A stretch of DNA of 38,801 nt from Korarchaeum sp964519515 (GCA_964519515.1 CAZFIJ010000084.1:1-38801); one strand, 5' to 3'; counted from the stretch's first letter, positions 16,390 to 25,229 are shown. Program-made: numbers and translations. The notes: a model not told the origin generated them from the sequence alone.

Positions 16390-18279
16390 TTATCGAACCT
16401 TCAAGACCCTCACCCTAGTCGAATTCAAGCAATTCCCTCCATTTATCCGCTGCTTCTCATCCGTTATGAGATCGTTTATGAAACCGTTGAGCATTATAGC
16501 GCTCCTCCTAGTCCAGACAATCCCTTCAGGCGTGCTATTATCTATCTTAACTACTCCCATGACTCTACCATATTTGGATTCCAAAATCACTTTGTCTCCA
16601 TCCTTAATCCCTATTATCTCGCAATCCAGAGCGTTCATATGAATGAAATCTTGACTTAAGTCCATTAAATCCTGAGAGGAAGTATTCTCAGGGACAGCGC
16701 TCGTGATGAGCCTGAAGGGGTACTCCTCATCTTCCTCCTCCCAAGCTACTATCGGTAGAGGGGAGTATCCGAGCCCCTCCGCGATCTTGCTATAAAATTC
16801 TATTTTTCCGGATGGTGTTTGGTAGAGATCTTTTGGAGGATATTCTAGCTTTACATAAGGCTTATTCAAAATTTCCTCGAAATTTTTTATCATCTTGCTC
16901 TTAGAGAGAGCCATCCTGATAGCATCCATAGGATCTTCCTTGAGCCATTTAAGATCCATTCTCTCAGCTAACTCATTCGTGACCCACCAATTTGGCTTGC
17001 TTTCCCCCATGGGTTCCATTATCCTTTCACTATAACCGAAGTACTGATGCCACCAACTAGCTACGAAGTCATCTTGCTCTAACATACTCGTCGCCGGGAG
17101 CACGATATCAGCTAACTTCGCGGTCTCCGACCATACTACTTCGTGAACTACCTTGAATAGGTCTTTCCTCATCATCCCCTTCCTGAAGAGAGCAGCATTA
17201 GGGAGTGTTACCGCTGGGTTCGAATTGTAAATGTATATGAACTTGAATTTGCCATCAGCTATTAAGCGTGGGACGTCGAGCATATTTACCTTCCTCCCGC
17301 TACCGAGATGAGAGGCCTCTAAGTAATCTGTATCGAAATCCCTCCAGGAGTTAGAGTAGAAGAAACCCCTATGCAATCCTACTAATGCGGGAATTAAGGA
17401 TATGAGCCTCACGGCCTCAGCGCCATACTTAGTTTTCTGGACCCCCTTCCCTATGTAAGTCACGCTAGGTTTCAACTCTGAGTAGCTCTCTGCTAGATCT
17501 CTTATCTCCTTCTTAGCGATGGATGTTATTCTCTCAACGAGATCCGGATTATATTTCGAGATTAGCGATACGTAATGGTCGAAGCCCTCAGTGTATCTCT
17601 CTATGAATTCTGAATCAACTCCAAACTCGTTTATTATATACCAAGAGACTCCAGCCGCTAGTAGCGTATCAGTGCCCGGCTTTGGCCTCAGATGCTTACC
17701 GAGTAGGGAAGTCTTCGTGACCCTGGGATCTATGATATATACCTCCTCCCCCTTAGCTCTGAGGTCAGCAGCTATCTTGTATGCGTGGACGCTCGTGGAT
17801 GATAGATCCGCACCCCAGATGACGAGGAGCTTCGCTTCCTCCATATCCTCAGGGAATGCTCCATACTTAGATCCGAAGTGGAACTCTAATGCGAGCTCAC
17901 CAGCCTCATCGCAGAGAGTATGATGGACGAGAGTGGCCTTGAGAGCGTTAAAGAGCCTGAGAGGATAGTGATAGTTTATTAGGCCCGTGGTACCAGCGTA
18001 ATTGTAAACTAAGACTTCCTCTGGACCGTAAGTTTCGATAACATATTTCAACTTATCGGAGATCATGCCGAGGGCCTCTTCCCAACTTATCCTCTCGAAC
18101 CCATCGCCCACCCTCAAGTGAGGGTAGAGCACTCTTCTCTCCCTATAATACCTCATGAAGTTCTTAGCCTTCTTACAAGCGAAGCCCCGAGTCACGGGAT
18201 GTCTAGGATCTCCTTTTAGCTCATTCCCCTCTATTATGAGAGAGCAAGCATCTGGGCAATCCCTCTGGCATATGAGCAT
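16390..18279 (-). CDS. Molybdopterin (Mo/W-bisMGD) oxidoreductase, catalytic subunit
   Basis: The protein has 629 aa and belongs to the DMSO reductase/formate dehydrogenase superfamily. The N-terminal [4Fe-4S] domain has Cys4, Cys8, Cys12 and Cys35 (CQRDCPDAC, then GFAC). Pterin-binding landmarks follow: WEEAL, LVIWGADLSSTS, VYIIDPRVT and YIYNSNPA. The C-terminal domain ends GGNCLNSTRVRV, like uncharacterised archaeal members. A Cys in TLCDEAGEL lies where other members hold the metal ligand, but I cannot confirm that. No Tat signal or membrane helix is seen, so it is probably cytoplasmic. No large Fe-S or membrane subunit adjoins it, so the divergent ferredoxin gene 84 nt away is a plausible electron partner. 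The substrate is unknown. Confidence 0.85.
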   Translation of the reverse strand: MLICQRDCPDACSLIIEGNELKGDPRHPVTRGFACKKAKNFMRYYRERRVLYPHLRVGDGFERISWEEALGMISDKLKYVIETYGPEEVLVYNYAGTTGLINYHYPLRLFNALKATLVHHTLCDEAGELALEFHFGSKYGAFPEDMEEAKLLVIWGADLSSTSVHAYKIAADLRAKGEEVYIIDPRVTKTSLLGKHLRPKPGTDTLLAAGVSWYIINEFGVDSEFIERYTEGFDHYVSLISKYNPDLVERITSIAKKEIRDLAESYSELKPSVTYIGKGVQKTKYGAEAVRLISLIPALVGLHRGFFYSNSWRDFDTDYLEASHLGSGRKVNMLDVPRLIADGKFKFIYIYNSNPAVTLPNAALFRKGMMRKDLFKVVHEVVWSETAKLADIVLPATSMLEQDDFVASWWHQYFGYSERIMEPMGESKPNWWVTNELAERMDLKWLKEDPMDAIRMALSKSKMIKNFEEILNKPYVKLEYPPKDLYQTPSGKIEFYSKIAEGLGYSPLPIVAWEEEDEEYPFRLITSAVPENTSSQDLMDLSQDFIHMNALDCEIIGIKDGDKVILESKYGRVMGVVKIDNSTPEGIVWTRRSAIMLNGFINDLITDEKQRINGGNCLNSTRVRVLKVR

Positions 18280-18303
18280 GCTTCTCTAATTCGAGTCAGT
18301 TCC

Positions 18304-18326
18304 CAAAATTAAAAACGTATATAACG
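18304..18326 (-). promoter_or_regulatory. Promoter region of the molybdopterin oxidoreductase gene
   Basis: Two AT-rich candidates face the minus strand: GTTTTTAATTTT (18304-18315), centred about 30 nt before the ATG at 18279, and CGTTATATACG (18316-18326) about 42 nt before it. The first suits a nearly leaderless transcript better. Confidence 0.4.
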
Positions 18327-18331
18327 CCGTT

Positions 18332-18343
18332 AACTTTATTAAG
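18332..18343 (+). promoter_or_regulatory. TATA box of the ferredoxin gene
   Basis: The sequence aactttattaag is centred about 26 nt before the ATG at 18363, predicting a leaderless mRNA. Confidence 0.5.
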
Positions 18344-18362
18344 ATCTGCTTCGTAGTGGGGT

Positions 18363-18596
18363 ATGCCCATCAAGGTTAGAGTGGATAGGTCCCTCTGTAT
18401 AGGTTGCGGTGTAGCTCCAACTCTCTGCTCCGAGGTCTTCGTCCTGGAGGACGGGAAGAACAGGATCGTCCCGGAGTTCTCCTCAGAGACTAACGATGAG
18501 ATCTCGATCGGGGAGGTAAGTGACGAGCTTAAAGATTGTGTTGAGACAGCCGCTAAATCATGTCCAGTTGAAGCAATAAGTTTCGAAATCATCTGA
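18363..18596 (+). CDS. Small single-cluster ferredoxin with atypical ligand set
   Basis: The protein has 77 aa and the size, N-terminal strand (IKVRVDRSLCIGCG) and C-terminal end (SCPVEAISFEII) of archaeal monocluster ferredoxins. Cysteines are at 12, 15, 22, 59 and 67. Aligned with Pyrococcus-type ferredoxin, the position of the third cluster ligand is Ala18, while Cys22 and Cys59 match the pair that forms a disulfide in that protein. So either a [3Fe-4S]/unusual cluster forms or Cys22 or Cys59 is recruited. It should carry electrons in the cytoplasm. It is divergent from the molybdopterin oxidoreductase, a possible partner. Confidence 0.85.
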   Translation: MPIKVRVDRSLCIGCGVAPTLCSEVFVLEDGKNRIVPEFSSETNDEISIGEVSDELKDCVETAAKSCPVEAISFEII

Positions 18597-18599
18597 TCT

Positions 18600-21209
18600 T
18601 TATCCCTTTAAAATCTTCTCAATTTCTTTCTGGAACCTCCTGAGGGCGCTCATTTTATCCTCCATGAATATCAGATCGCTCAAACCCTCGAGTATTATAC
18701 CGTGAGCGAACGGTGTGGGTACATCGAGCTTTCCTACATCCACTACCCTTATCTCACCACTCTTTATCCGGTTTAGAACTTCTTGAGCCCCTCTAATATC
18801 CATATAATCCTCCATTATCTCCCTATAGGCCTCCTTGAGGAGAGGAAATCCCTCTATCTCGCTAACTACCTTCAGGAGATTCTGAGCGCTTATCTGCTGC
18901 TTATTGACGCTTATATCATACCCCTTATAATTCCTCAAGATCATGAGGCCCCTCGCAGCTACGTGCCTGAACCTCCTCCTCAGAAGCTCGGTCTTCTCCA
19001 CAGCCCTCTCGAGGAGCTCCCTCAGGTCGTACTCAGTGAGCTCATCTATACTAGCGACTGGCTCAGTCCCCCTCGGGTATATAATTGAGAAACCAGTATC
19101 CATGACGGAGATACCGAGGTTCCTCCTCAGCTTGCTTCCAGCTAGGTAAGCTAGAGCTCTGGAGAGAGCGTCATTCACCCTCCTACCGAAGAGAGAGTGA
19201 GTCACTTGATGCGTCCTACCCGCGTCATCTACATAGCTCTCAATCAGTATGACTTTGTTAGATGGCATTTCATCCACTTTGAGGCCTAATGATTTCAAGT
19301 AGAGATATTGCTGCTTCAAATAAGTGTATATAGCTCTAGCTGCATTCTCGTTAGCATTAGACATCTCCATTATAATCCTCATTAACTCCTCATCCTCACC
19401 CCTCTCCAACATACTGAATGAGAGCTCCCTGAACTTCCCTATCTCAATAGCCAGCTCGTAACTCAGGGGAAGCATCTCTGAGAACCAAGATGGTACTGTC
19501 GGCTTCTGATCGTATGCAGGCCTCACCTTAACTTTCAGCCCTCTAGCTGAGACGAACTCATATACCCTCCCTCCTAAGACGAACCTATCACCAGGGAGGA
19601 GCCTCTCCAAGAACTCCTCCTCTAAGCTCCCGACTAGCTTCCCATCAGTCGTGTATACTTTGGCATCGACCTCATCAGGTATCGTGCCGACGTTAGCTGC
19701 GTATATGACCCTTATGTACCTACCCCTCCTCCCGAACTTCCCCTCAGCGGCATCATACCATATCTTCCCGTAGACCTTCCTGCTCTCCAGCTGAACATAC
19801 TCCCCAGCTAAGTACTTGAGCACGGACTCGAATTCCTCCCAACTGAGATCTCTGAATGGATAAGCTGATCTAACGAGGTCGAAGGCCTCTCTAACGTCCC
19901 ACTTCCTCTCTACAGCCATCCCCACTATATGTTGAGCTAACACATCCAAGGGCTTCATCGGTATGTGGACCTTATCTAATCTCCCCCTCATAGCTTCCCT
20001 CAACATGACAGCTACTTCCACGGCATCATCTCTATCGACCGCTATGAACCTCCCCTTCGAGACCTCATGCAGCTTATGGCCAGCTCTCCCTACCCTCTGC
20101 AGAGCCCTAGTCACTGATTTCGGGCTCCCTATCTGCACTACTAAGTCTATGTAACCTATATCTATCCCCAATTCGAGGCTAGTTGAACTCACTATAGCTC
20201 TCAACTCCCCTCTCTTGAGCCTCTCCTCTACATCTCCTCTCACCTGCCTTGATAGGGAGCTGTGATGAGCGGCTATAGCTTCATCTATCTCAATAGGCTC
20301 CATGATCTTCTTGAGATGGAAGACTACTCTCTCAGTCCCGCTTCTCGTGTTCGTGAAGATGAGAGTCGTTCTATGCATCTTAACGAGCTCAGAAATTAAT
20401 TCATACATCTTAGATGATACTAGATCGCTGGGAGTATTAACTAAATCGTCCACTGGGGAGAGGAGAGCTAGATCTAGGGCTTTAGCCCAATTAGCCTCAA
20501 CTATAACGCAATCCCTAGGCCTCCCATTCTCATACCCGACTAGGAATTGGGCCACTTCCTCTAATGGGTTTATCGTTGCTGATAACCCTATCCTAATGAA
20601 ATCCCTCCCAGTCAGGTACCTGAGCCTCTCTAAAGAGAGTGAGAGGTGGCTCCCCCTCTTGTTCTCAACTAAACTATGTATCTCATCTACTATGACCCAT
20701 CTCACGCTCTTCAACTTCTCCCTGAACTTAGGGGCCGTTAATATTATTGAGAGAGTCTCCGGAGTAGTTATCAATATATGAGGAGGCTTCCTCAACTGTT
20801 TGGATTTCTCAGATGATGAGGTATCTCCCGTCCTGACTGAATGCCTTATCTCGGGGATCCCCGGGTTTCTCTCCCTTATCTCCCTCAACGGGACCTCTAG
20901 GTTCCTATAGATATCGTTGTTCAATGCCCTCAATGGGGAGACGTAGATCGCATAAACTGAGTCCTCAAGCTCTCCTATCTCCCCCATCCTTATAATTTCA
21001 CTTATTATCGAGAGGAATGCGGTTAAAGTTTTACCAGTGCCCGTGGGACTTGAGATGAGCACGTTTCTGCCTTCACTTATCGGTACTATTGCTAACCTCT
21101 GAGGGGGGCTGAGAGATGAAAAATTTGAATTAAACCACTCAGCTACAACTGGATGAAGCACTTCAAGTACTTCTTCCTTGCTATATTCCTTAACTGCTCT
21201 AGCGAGCAT
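18600..21209 (-). CDS. lhr: Lhr-type superfamily 2 DNA/RNA helicase
   Basis: The protein has 869 aa, matching the archaeal Lhr core. RecA domain 1 has Walker A SPTGTGKT (54-61), VSPLRALNND and DEIH (175-178). RecA domain 2 carries VSSTSLELGIDIGYIDLVVQ-type motifs and the QRVGRAGH box. The winged-helix and Lhr-specific domains fill residues 450-869 (GDRFVLGGRVYEF is typical). These 3'-5' helicases work in DNA repair and replication-linked processing. Start at ATG 21209 with a purine-rich GGGGAAGAA directly upstream. In many archaea Lhr travels with a COG1407 metallophosphoesterase. Here that gene is present but 2.9 kb away. Confidence 0.92.
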   Translation of the reverse strand: MLARAVKEYSKEEVLEVLHPVVAEWFNSNFSSLSPPQRLAIVPISEGRNVLISSPTGTGKTLTAFLSIISEIIRMGEIGELEDSVYAIYVSPLRALNNDIYRNLEVPLREIRERNPGIPEIRHSVRTGDTSSSEKSKQLRKPPHILITTPETLSIILTAPKFREKLKSVRWVIVDEIHSLVENKRGSHLSLSLERLRYLTGRDFIRIGLSATINPLEEVAQFLVGYENGRPRDCVIVEANWAKALDLALLSPVDDLVNTPSDLVSSKMYELISELVKMHRTTLIFTNTRSGTERVVFHLKKIMEPIEIDEAIAAHHSSLSRQVRGDVEERLKRGELRAIVSSTSLELGIDIGYIDLVVQIGSPKSVTRALQRVGRAGHKLHEVSKGRFIAVDRDDAVEVAVMLREAMRGRLDKVHIPMKPLDVLAQHIVGMAVERKWDVREAFDLVRSAYPFRDLSWEEFESVLKYLAGEYVQLESRKVYGKIWYDAAEGKFGRRGRYIRVIYAANVGTIPDEVDAKVYTTDGKLVGSLEEEFLERLLPGDRFVLGGRVYEFVSARGLKVKVRPAYDQKPTVPSWFSEMLPLSYELAIEIGKFRELSFSMLERGEDEELMRIIMEMSNANENAARAIYTYLKQQYLYLKSLGLKVDEMPSNKVILIESYVDDAGRTHQVTHSLFGRRVNDALSRALAYLAGSKLRRNLGISVMDTGFSIIYPRGTEPVASIDELTEYDLRELLERAVEKTELLRRRFRHVAARGLMILRNYKGYDISVNKQQISAQNLLKVVSEIEGFPLLKEAYREIMEDYMDIRGAQEVLNRIKSGEIRVVDVGKLDVPTPFAHGIILEGLSDLIFMEDKMSALRRFQKEIEKILKG

Positions 21210-21368
21210 TTCTTCCCCTCTCTCGAGCCGATCTAACTTGTAGCATAAAACCTTCGAGGCCCTGATGGGGCTCCCGACCCAGTATATATTAACATTCGGA
21301 ATTTTTAATTTAAAAATTTATGAAATTATTCCCCCATTACTATAATTTTTACTATTTCTCCGCACAAA

Positions 21369-21378
21369 TTCTTTATTG
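21369..21378 (+). promoter_or_regulatory. TATA box of the AOR operon
   Basis: The sequence ttctttattg is centred about 26 nt before the GTG at 21399. The 189-nt gap from lhr also holds a very AT-rich patch at 21290-21360 with no other feature I can name. Confidence 0.45.
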
Positions 21379-21398
21379 AGCGACCCCTAGATGAGTAG

Positions 21399-21800
21399 GT
21401 GACTCCCCTGAGGTTGGAAGTCGCAGAGCCTGATATATGCGTCGGCTGTATGTCATGTATGTTCGCTTGCTCTAGGAGATTTGGAGACGCTGGATTGAAT
21501 TATTCAGCTATACAAGTGAGGAGCGTTGGGGGCGTCGAGAGGGGCTTCACTGTCATCGTATGTAGGGCTTGCAGTGACCCCTCATGCATGAAGATCTGCC
21601 CCACCTCAGCCCTCAAGTTTAGGGAGGGGGGAGGTGTCATCTTAGATCCCAGGCTCTGTATAGGCTGTGGATACTGCGTTAAAGCTTGCCCATTTGGAGC
21701 TATCTTCTGGGATGGGGTGAATGATAAGCCAGTGATATGTACTCATTGTGGCTTATGCGTCGATTTCTGCCCCTATGATGTGATCAAGTTGGGTGGTTGA
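21399..21800 (+). CDS. Four-cluster ferredoxin-like subunit associated with AOR
   Basis: The protein has 133 aa and sixteen cysteines in four CxxCxxCxxxC-type sets: CVGCMSCMFAC, CRACSDPSCMKIC, CIGCGYCVKAC and CTHCGLCVDFC. This predicts four [4Fe-4S] clusters in a polyferredoxin of the HycB/NrfC-like class. The GTG start is predicted leaderless from the TATA at 21369-21378. Its stop is followed at once by the ATG of the aldehyde oxidoreductase gene, so it is almost certainly the electron-transfer subunit of that enzyme. Confidence 0.9.
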   Translation: MTPLRLEVAEPDICVGCMSCMFACSRRFGDAGLNYSAIQVRSVGGVERGFTVIVCRACSDPSCMKICPTSALKFREGGGVILDPRLCIGCGYCVKACPFGAIFWDGVNDKPVICTHCGLCVDFCPYDVIKLGG

Positions 21801-23576
21801 ATGTTAGAGGACGTCCTTTACGTAGATCTGACGAATAGGAAGCATTACGTGAGGAAGAGGGAGGATCTATTCTCTGAGTATTTAGGCGGGACTGGCGTAG
21901 CTGTCCAGTTATTGAAGGAGGAAATAGACCCTAAGGTCGATCCCTTATCCCCGGGGAACGTCATCGTGATGGCGATAGGAGTCCTCACTGGGATATATCC
22001 AGCTGCATCTAAGTTAGTAGCGATGTTCAAATCCCCTCTCACTGGAAACTTAGGCGAATCCCACGCTGGAGGTAGGGCGGCGATCTCATTGAGGATGTCG
22101 GGTTTCGGGGCTATCGTGATCAAGGGAGCTAGCAGGACCCCGATCTATCTATCGATACATGATGGAAGAGTTGAGTTCAAGGACGCGAGCTCCCTTTGGG
22201 GAGTTAGGAGCTCCCTGACGATAGGGAAGGTTTTGAGGGAGAGAGAACCCTGGCCCGGTCTGAGGAGCATAATGAGGATAGGGAGGGCTGGAGAGAGGAT
22301 GGTGAGGTATGCTTCAGTGATATTGGAGACTTACAGGCATTTCGGGAGGCTTGGGCTGGGCGCTGTCTGGGGGTCGAAGAAACTGAAAGCGATAGTCTTA
22401 GGAGGTAGGAGTAGCGTTAAAGTCGAGGATATTAAGAAGTACAGAACTGTATACAGGGAGATATTCGAGGAGTGTGTGAGAAGCGAAGCTACTAGGAAGT
22501 ATCATGATCTAGGGACTGCTGAGAATGTCTTACCATTGAATGAGATAGGGGGACTCCCGACTAGGAACTTATCCTCCGCTAGATTCGAGGGAGCTGAGAG
22601 CATAAGTGGGGAGAGTTTCGCTGAGAGGTCCCTAGCTAGGAGGATAGCTTGTGCCCACTGCCCGATAGCTTGTATACATATAGCTTTCATAAGGGAGAGA
22701 CATCCAAAGGAAAAATATTTTTATACTGTGAGGTATATAGGATATGATTACGAACCTATATATGCTCTCGGGAGTATGTTAGGGGTGAGCGATATGGACG
22801 GTCTCTTGAGATTGATCGAGGAGACGGATGTCTTAGGCTTGGATGCGATAAGCTCTGGAGTTGCATTAGCTTGGGCGACTGAAGCTTTCAAGAGGGGGAT
22901 CATCGGGAAGGAGGAGACTATTATAGAGCCTGATTGGGGGAATTGGGAGGTCTATTTGAAGATGCTAGAGTTCATAGTCGAGCAACCTAATGAGTTCTAT
23001 GAGAAGTTAGCGAGAGGAACGGAGGAAGCTGCTAGAAGCTACGGTGGGCTGGAATTCTCGCTCACTTTCGGTGGGAATGAGATGCCGGGTTATCACACAG
23101 GCCCGGGGGCGTATATAGGCTACCTAATAGGTCTGAGGCATAGCCATCTGGATAACGCTGGCTACTCACTGGATCAGAGGTACTTAGGGAAGGATTATCC
23201 TGATCCTAAGAGGCTAGTCGATGAACTAGTTGATGAGGAGTCTTGGAGGCAGGTACTCACATCACTCGTCCTCTGCCTCTTCGTCAGGGGGGTATATAAG
23301 CCTAACGTTGTGGTGAGAGCTCTCGAGCCCCTCGGAATCGAGATGAGTGAAGATGAGCTGAAGGAACTAGGGAAGAGAATTTATAGGGAGAAGCTGGAGC
23401 TTAAGAAGATGATGGGGTTCGATCCCAGCAAGTTGAGGGTTCCGAGGAGGATATTTGAAGTGGAATCGCCTCATGGTCTGTTGAGAGAGGGATACGTGAA
23501 GGAAGCTCTGGATCATTTCTCCAGGGCCCACTTCTCAGATTATTTCGAAGCTTCCATCGGGTCTATGGAGGAATAA
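21801..23576 (+). CDS. aor: Tungsten-containing aldehyde:ferredoxin oxidoreductase
   Basis: The protein has 591 aa, typical for the family, which oxidises aldehydes to acids with a tungsten bis-pterin cofactor and reduces ferredoxin, often in peptide or sugar fermentation. The N-terminal pterin domain has the SHAGGRA and GAVWGSKKLKA motifs. The [4Fe-4S] ligands are Cys284, Cys287, Cys291 (CAHCPIAC) and Cys492 (LVLCLF). The DVLGLDAIS pterin-binding segment is intact. GGGTGGT about 4 nt before the ATG acts as ribosome binding site inside the previous gene. Substrate class (AOR, FOR, GAPOR and WOR-type) cannot be settled by eye. The 3' end overlaps the opposing HAD gene by 42 nt. Confidence 0.94.
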   Translation: MLEDVLYVDLTNRKHYVRKREDLFSEYLGGTGVAVQLLKEEIDPKVDPLSPGNVIVMAIGVLTGIYPAASKLVAMFKSPLTGNLGESHAGGRAAISLRMSGFGAIVIKGASRTPIYLSIHDGRVEFKDASSLWGVRSSLTIGKVLREREPWPGLRSIMRIGRAGERMVRYASVILETYRHFGRLGLGAVWGSKKLKAIVLGGRSSVKVEDIKKYRTVYREIFEECVRSEATRKYHDLGTAENVLPLNEIGGLPTRNLSSARFEGAESISGESFAERSLARRIACAHCPIACIHIAFIRERHPKEKYFYTVRYIGYDYEPIYALGSMLGVSDMDGLLRLIEETDVLGLDAISSGVALAWATEAFKRGIIGKEETIIEPDWGNWEVYLKMLEFIVEQPNEFYEKLARGTEEAARSYGGLEFSLTFGGNEMPGYHTGPGAYIGYLIGLRHSHLDNAGYSLDQRYLGKDYPDPKRLVDELVDEESWRQVLTSLVLCLFVRGVYKPNVVVRALEPLGIEMSEDELKELGKRIYREKLELKKMMGFDPSKLRVPRRIFEVESPHGLLREGYVKEALDHFSRAHFSDYFEASIGSMEE

Positions 23577-24029
23577 TAATGAATTAGGGGCTATCTTCCT
23601 CACCTCCAGTAATGTCTCTAGATCGTCGTCATGATATTCAACTACCTCGCAATTCAGACCCTTGAGGAGGGATGGCTTCAGCTCCTTATCCCTCTGGAAG
23701 TTGCCATCAGGCCTCATTATTAACTCATCGTAGGGTATGCCAGCTTGCATCAATTGCAGCTCTGTATCCCTCCTGAGACTCTCATACCTCCCCGTTATCA
23801 GTACTACCCTGAGCCCCCTTTTCTTAGCATCCATGATCATCTCTATACTCCTGCTTATCGGGATATCGAGGCTGAATAATTCAGGATCGAGGAACCTCAT
23901 CCAGAACTGTCTCTGCAAATCGAAAGGCAGTTCCCTTGGAGAGTTGACGTTGAAACTTGAAATAGCGAAATGGAACCTCCTCCTAACATCGAATAGCGTG
24001 TTATCTATATCGAAAACTGCGCACTTCAT
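23535..24029 (-). CDS. HAD-superfamily phosphatase (polynucleotide-phosphatase-like)
   Basis: The protein has 164 aa. The HAD motifs are intact: motif I DIDNT (Asp7 nucleophile, Asp9), motif II VLITGR, a Lys in motif III (LKPSLL) and motif IV YHDDD. The segment LITGRYESLRRDTELQL and the following RPDGNFQRDKELK resemble the phosphatase half of T4/bacterial polynucleotide kinase, so a nucleic acid 3'-phosphatase is one possibility. A small-molecule phosphatase is equally allowed. It converges on and overlaps the AOR gene. The next gene upstream on this strand is a metallophosphoesterase 43 nt away. Confidence 0.75.
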   Translation of the reverse strand: MKCAVFDIDNTLFDVRRRFHFAISSFNVNSPRELPFDLQRQFWMRFLDPELFSLDIPISRSIEMIMDAKKRGLRVVLITGRYESLRRDTELQLMQAGIPYDELIMRPDGNFQRDKELKPSLLKGLNCEVVEYHDDDLETLLEVRKIAPNSLLFLHRPDGSFEII

Positions 24030-24072
24030 TATCGCTCCTGAAGTAAGACATCTCAGCTTAATAAAAGTCTCA

Positions 24073-24804
24073 CTAAGTGAGATCAGGGATCAACCTAGCT
24101 GCCCTCCTTACAGCACGAAGGGGGCCGAGATCCTCGACTCCTATCTCCTTATCAGCTACTTTCATGTTGAAATTATCTATATCAGCTTTCCTCAAGATCG
24201 GCGATAGTAAGTCCCTCCTGCTAACGCTGAGCAAATCTGTTCCAGGTGCTAGCGGCGAGATAGCTGGTATCACGAGCAATTTAAATCCCATGTACTCTCC
24301 TTCCATGAAGACCTTGAACTTATGAGACGCCCCTATCTCATCCCTCATCGTTATAGCTGGATGCTCGTGCCCCATCACGATCAGTTCAACGTCATCTGGT
24401 ATGGGGATATCCAAATGGCCATGAGTTATGAGGAGCTCCTGGACCTTCAAGTAAGGATTACTTATCTCTACGCCTTCCTTCTTCAATATAGGGATTAGGA
24501 AGTTATCATGATTTCCCCTCACGACCTCGACCTTGACTAGATCCTTCAGAGTCCTCAAGAGATCTATCACTTCTCTCCACTCCTGACTCAGTGCTCCGCT
24601 GAACTCATGCTTCACATCACCATTTAAGACGAGGATCTCAGGGTTATATTCCTCGATATAGCTCATTATTTCCCTCTTCACCCAGCTGTATTGTTCATAG
24701 GGGAGCTCGACTCCTCTCTCCCTGAGAGCATCCTCATAGCCTAAGTGGAGATCCGCTATCACTAATATCTCATTGAGAAGAGCTCCGAAGGGGAATAACT
24801 TCAT
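24073..24804 (-). CDS. COG1407-type metallophosphoesterase (ICC-like)
   Basis: The protein has 243 aa. All calcineurin-like motifs are present: DLHLGYED (I), NGDVKHEF (II), RGNHDN (III), ITHGH (IV) and MGHEHPA (V), so the dimetal centre should be active. This archaeal family is often encoded next to Lhr helicase and is thought to act on nucleic acid or nucleotides, but the substrate is not known. The ATG overlaps the stop of the RibH-like gene by 4 nt (ATGA), indicating coupling. Its Lhr partner lies 2.9 kb away in the window. Confidence 0.85.
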   Translation of the reverse strand: MKLFPFGALLNEILVIADLHLGYEDALRERGVELPYEQYSWVKREIMSYIEEYNPEILVLNGDVKHEFSGALSQEWREVIDLLRTLKDLVKVEVVRGNHDNFLIPILKKEGVEISNPYLKVQELLITHGHLDIPIPDDVELIVMGHEHPAITMRDEIGASHKFKVFMEGEYMGFKLLVIPAISPLAPGTDLLSVSRRDLLSPILRKADIDNFNMKVADKEIGVEDLGPLRAVRRAARLIPDLT

Positions 24805-25229
24805 CTCCCCCTCAGCTCCCTCAATACATTTAAGTTATTCAGGACAGCTCCTAGGGACATCTTAGCGTACTCCTCAGCGCCTAAGCTAGAGAGACCCTCG
24901 CTCCAATATATCCCTGGCCCAGATATACCGAATGAGATGGGCTTCTCATAGTACAAGGATAGATCCATGAGCTTAGATATCACTTGATTGAATATATAAT
25001 CTTCTAATGAGGTCTCCTTAACTATAGATCCCAGTACTATGACGGCATCGATCTCATCCATTTTCAAAAGCTCCTTAACCACTAATGGAGCATCCAATAG
25101 GCCTGAGACCTTACATACTCTCTTTATATCTACTTTAAGTCGACTAGCTTGATCCAGTAAGCTATTCAGCATCTTCTCCGTTACCCTCGAGTTGAGTTCT
25201 GAGACCACTACACCTATCCCGGGTCCCAT
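24801..25229 (-). CDS. RibH-family (lumazine synthase-like) protein lacking the catalytic His
   Basis: The protein has 142 aa from ATG 25229, chosen because a TATA at 25251-25260 sits 27 nt away. A TTG three codons upstream is the alternative. The fold matches archaeal 6,7-dimethyl-8-ribityllumazine synthase: DAPLVVKELLKMDEIDAV, VLGSIV and the phosphate-binding region KPISFGISGPG all align with the methanogen enzyme. At the place of the catalytic His (ETEH in relatives) it reads ETSL, with Leu75. It may be a slow lumazine synthase, a riboflavin synthase-like paralogue, or a repurposed protein. No other riboflavin gene is in the window. Overlaps the metallophosphoesterase by 4 nt. Confidence 0.7.
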   Translation of the reverse strand: MGPGIGVVVSELNSRVTEKMLNSLLDQASRLKVDIKRVCKVSGLLDAPLVVKELLKMDEIDAVIVLGSIVKETSLEDYIFNQVISKLMDLSLYYEKPISFGISGPGIYWSEGLSSLGAEEYAKMSLGAVLNNLNVLRELRGR

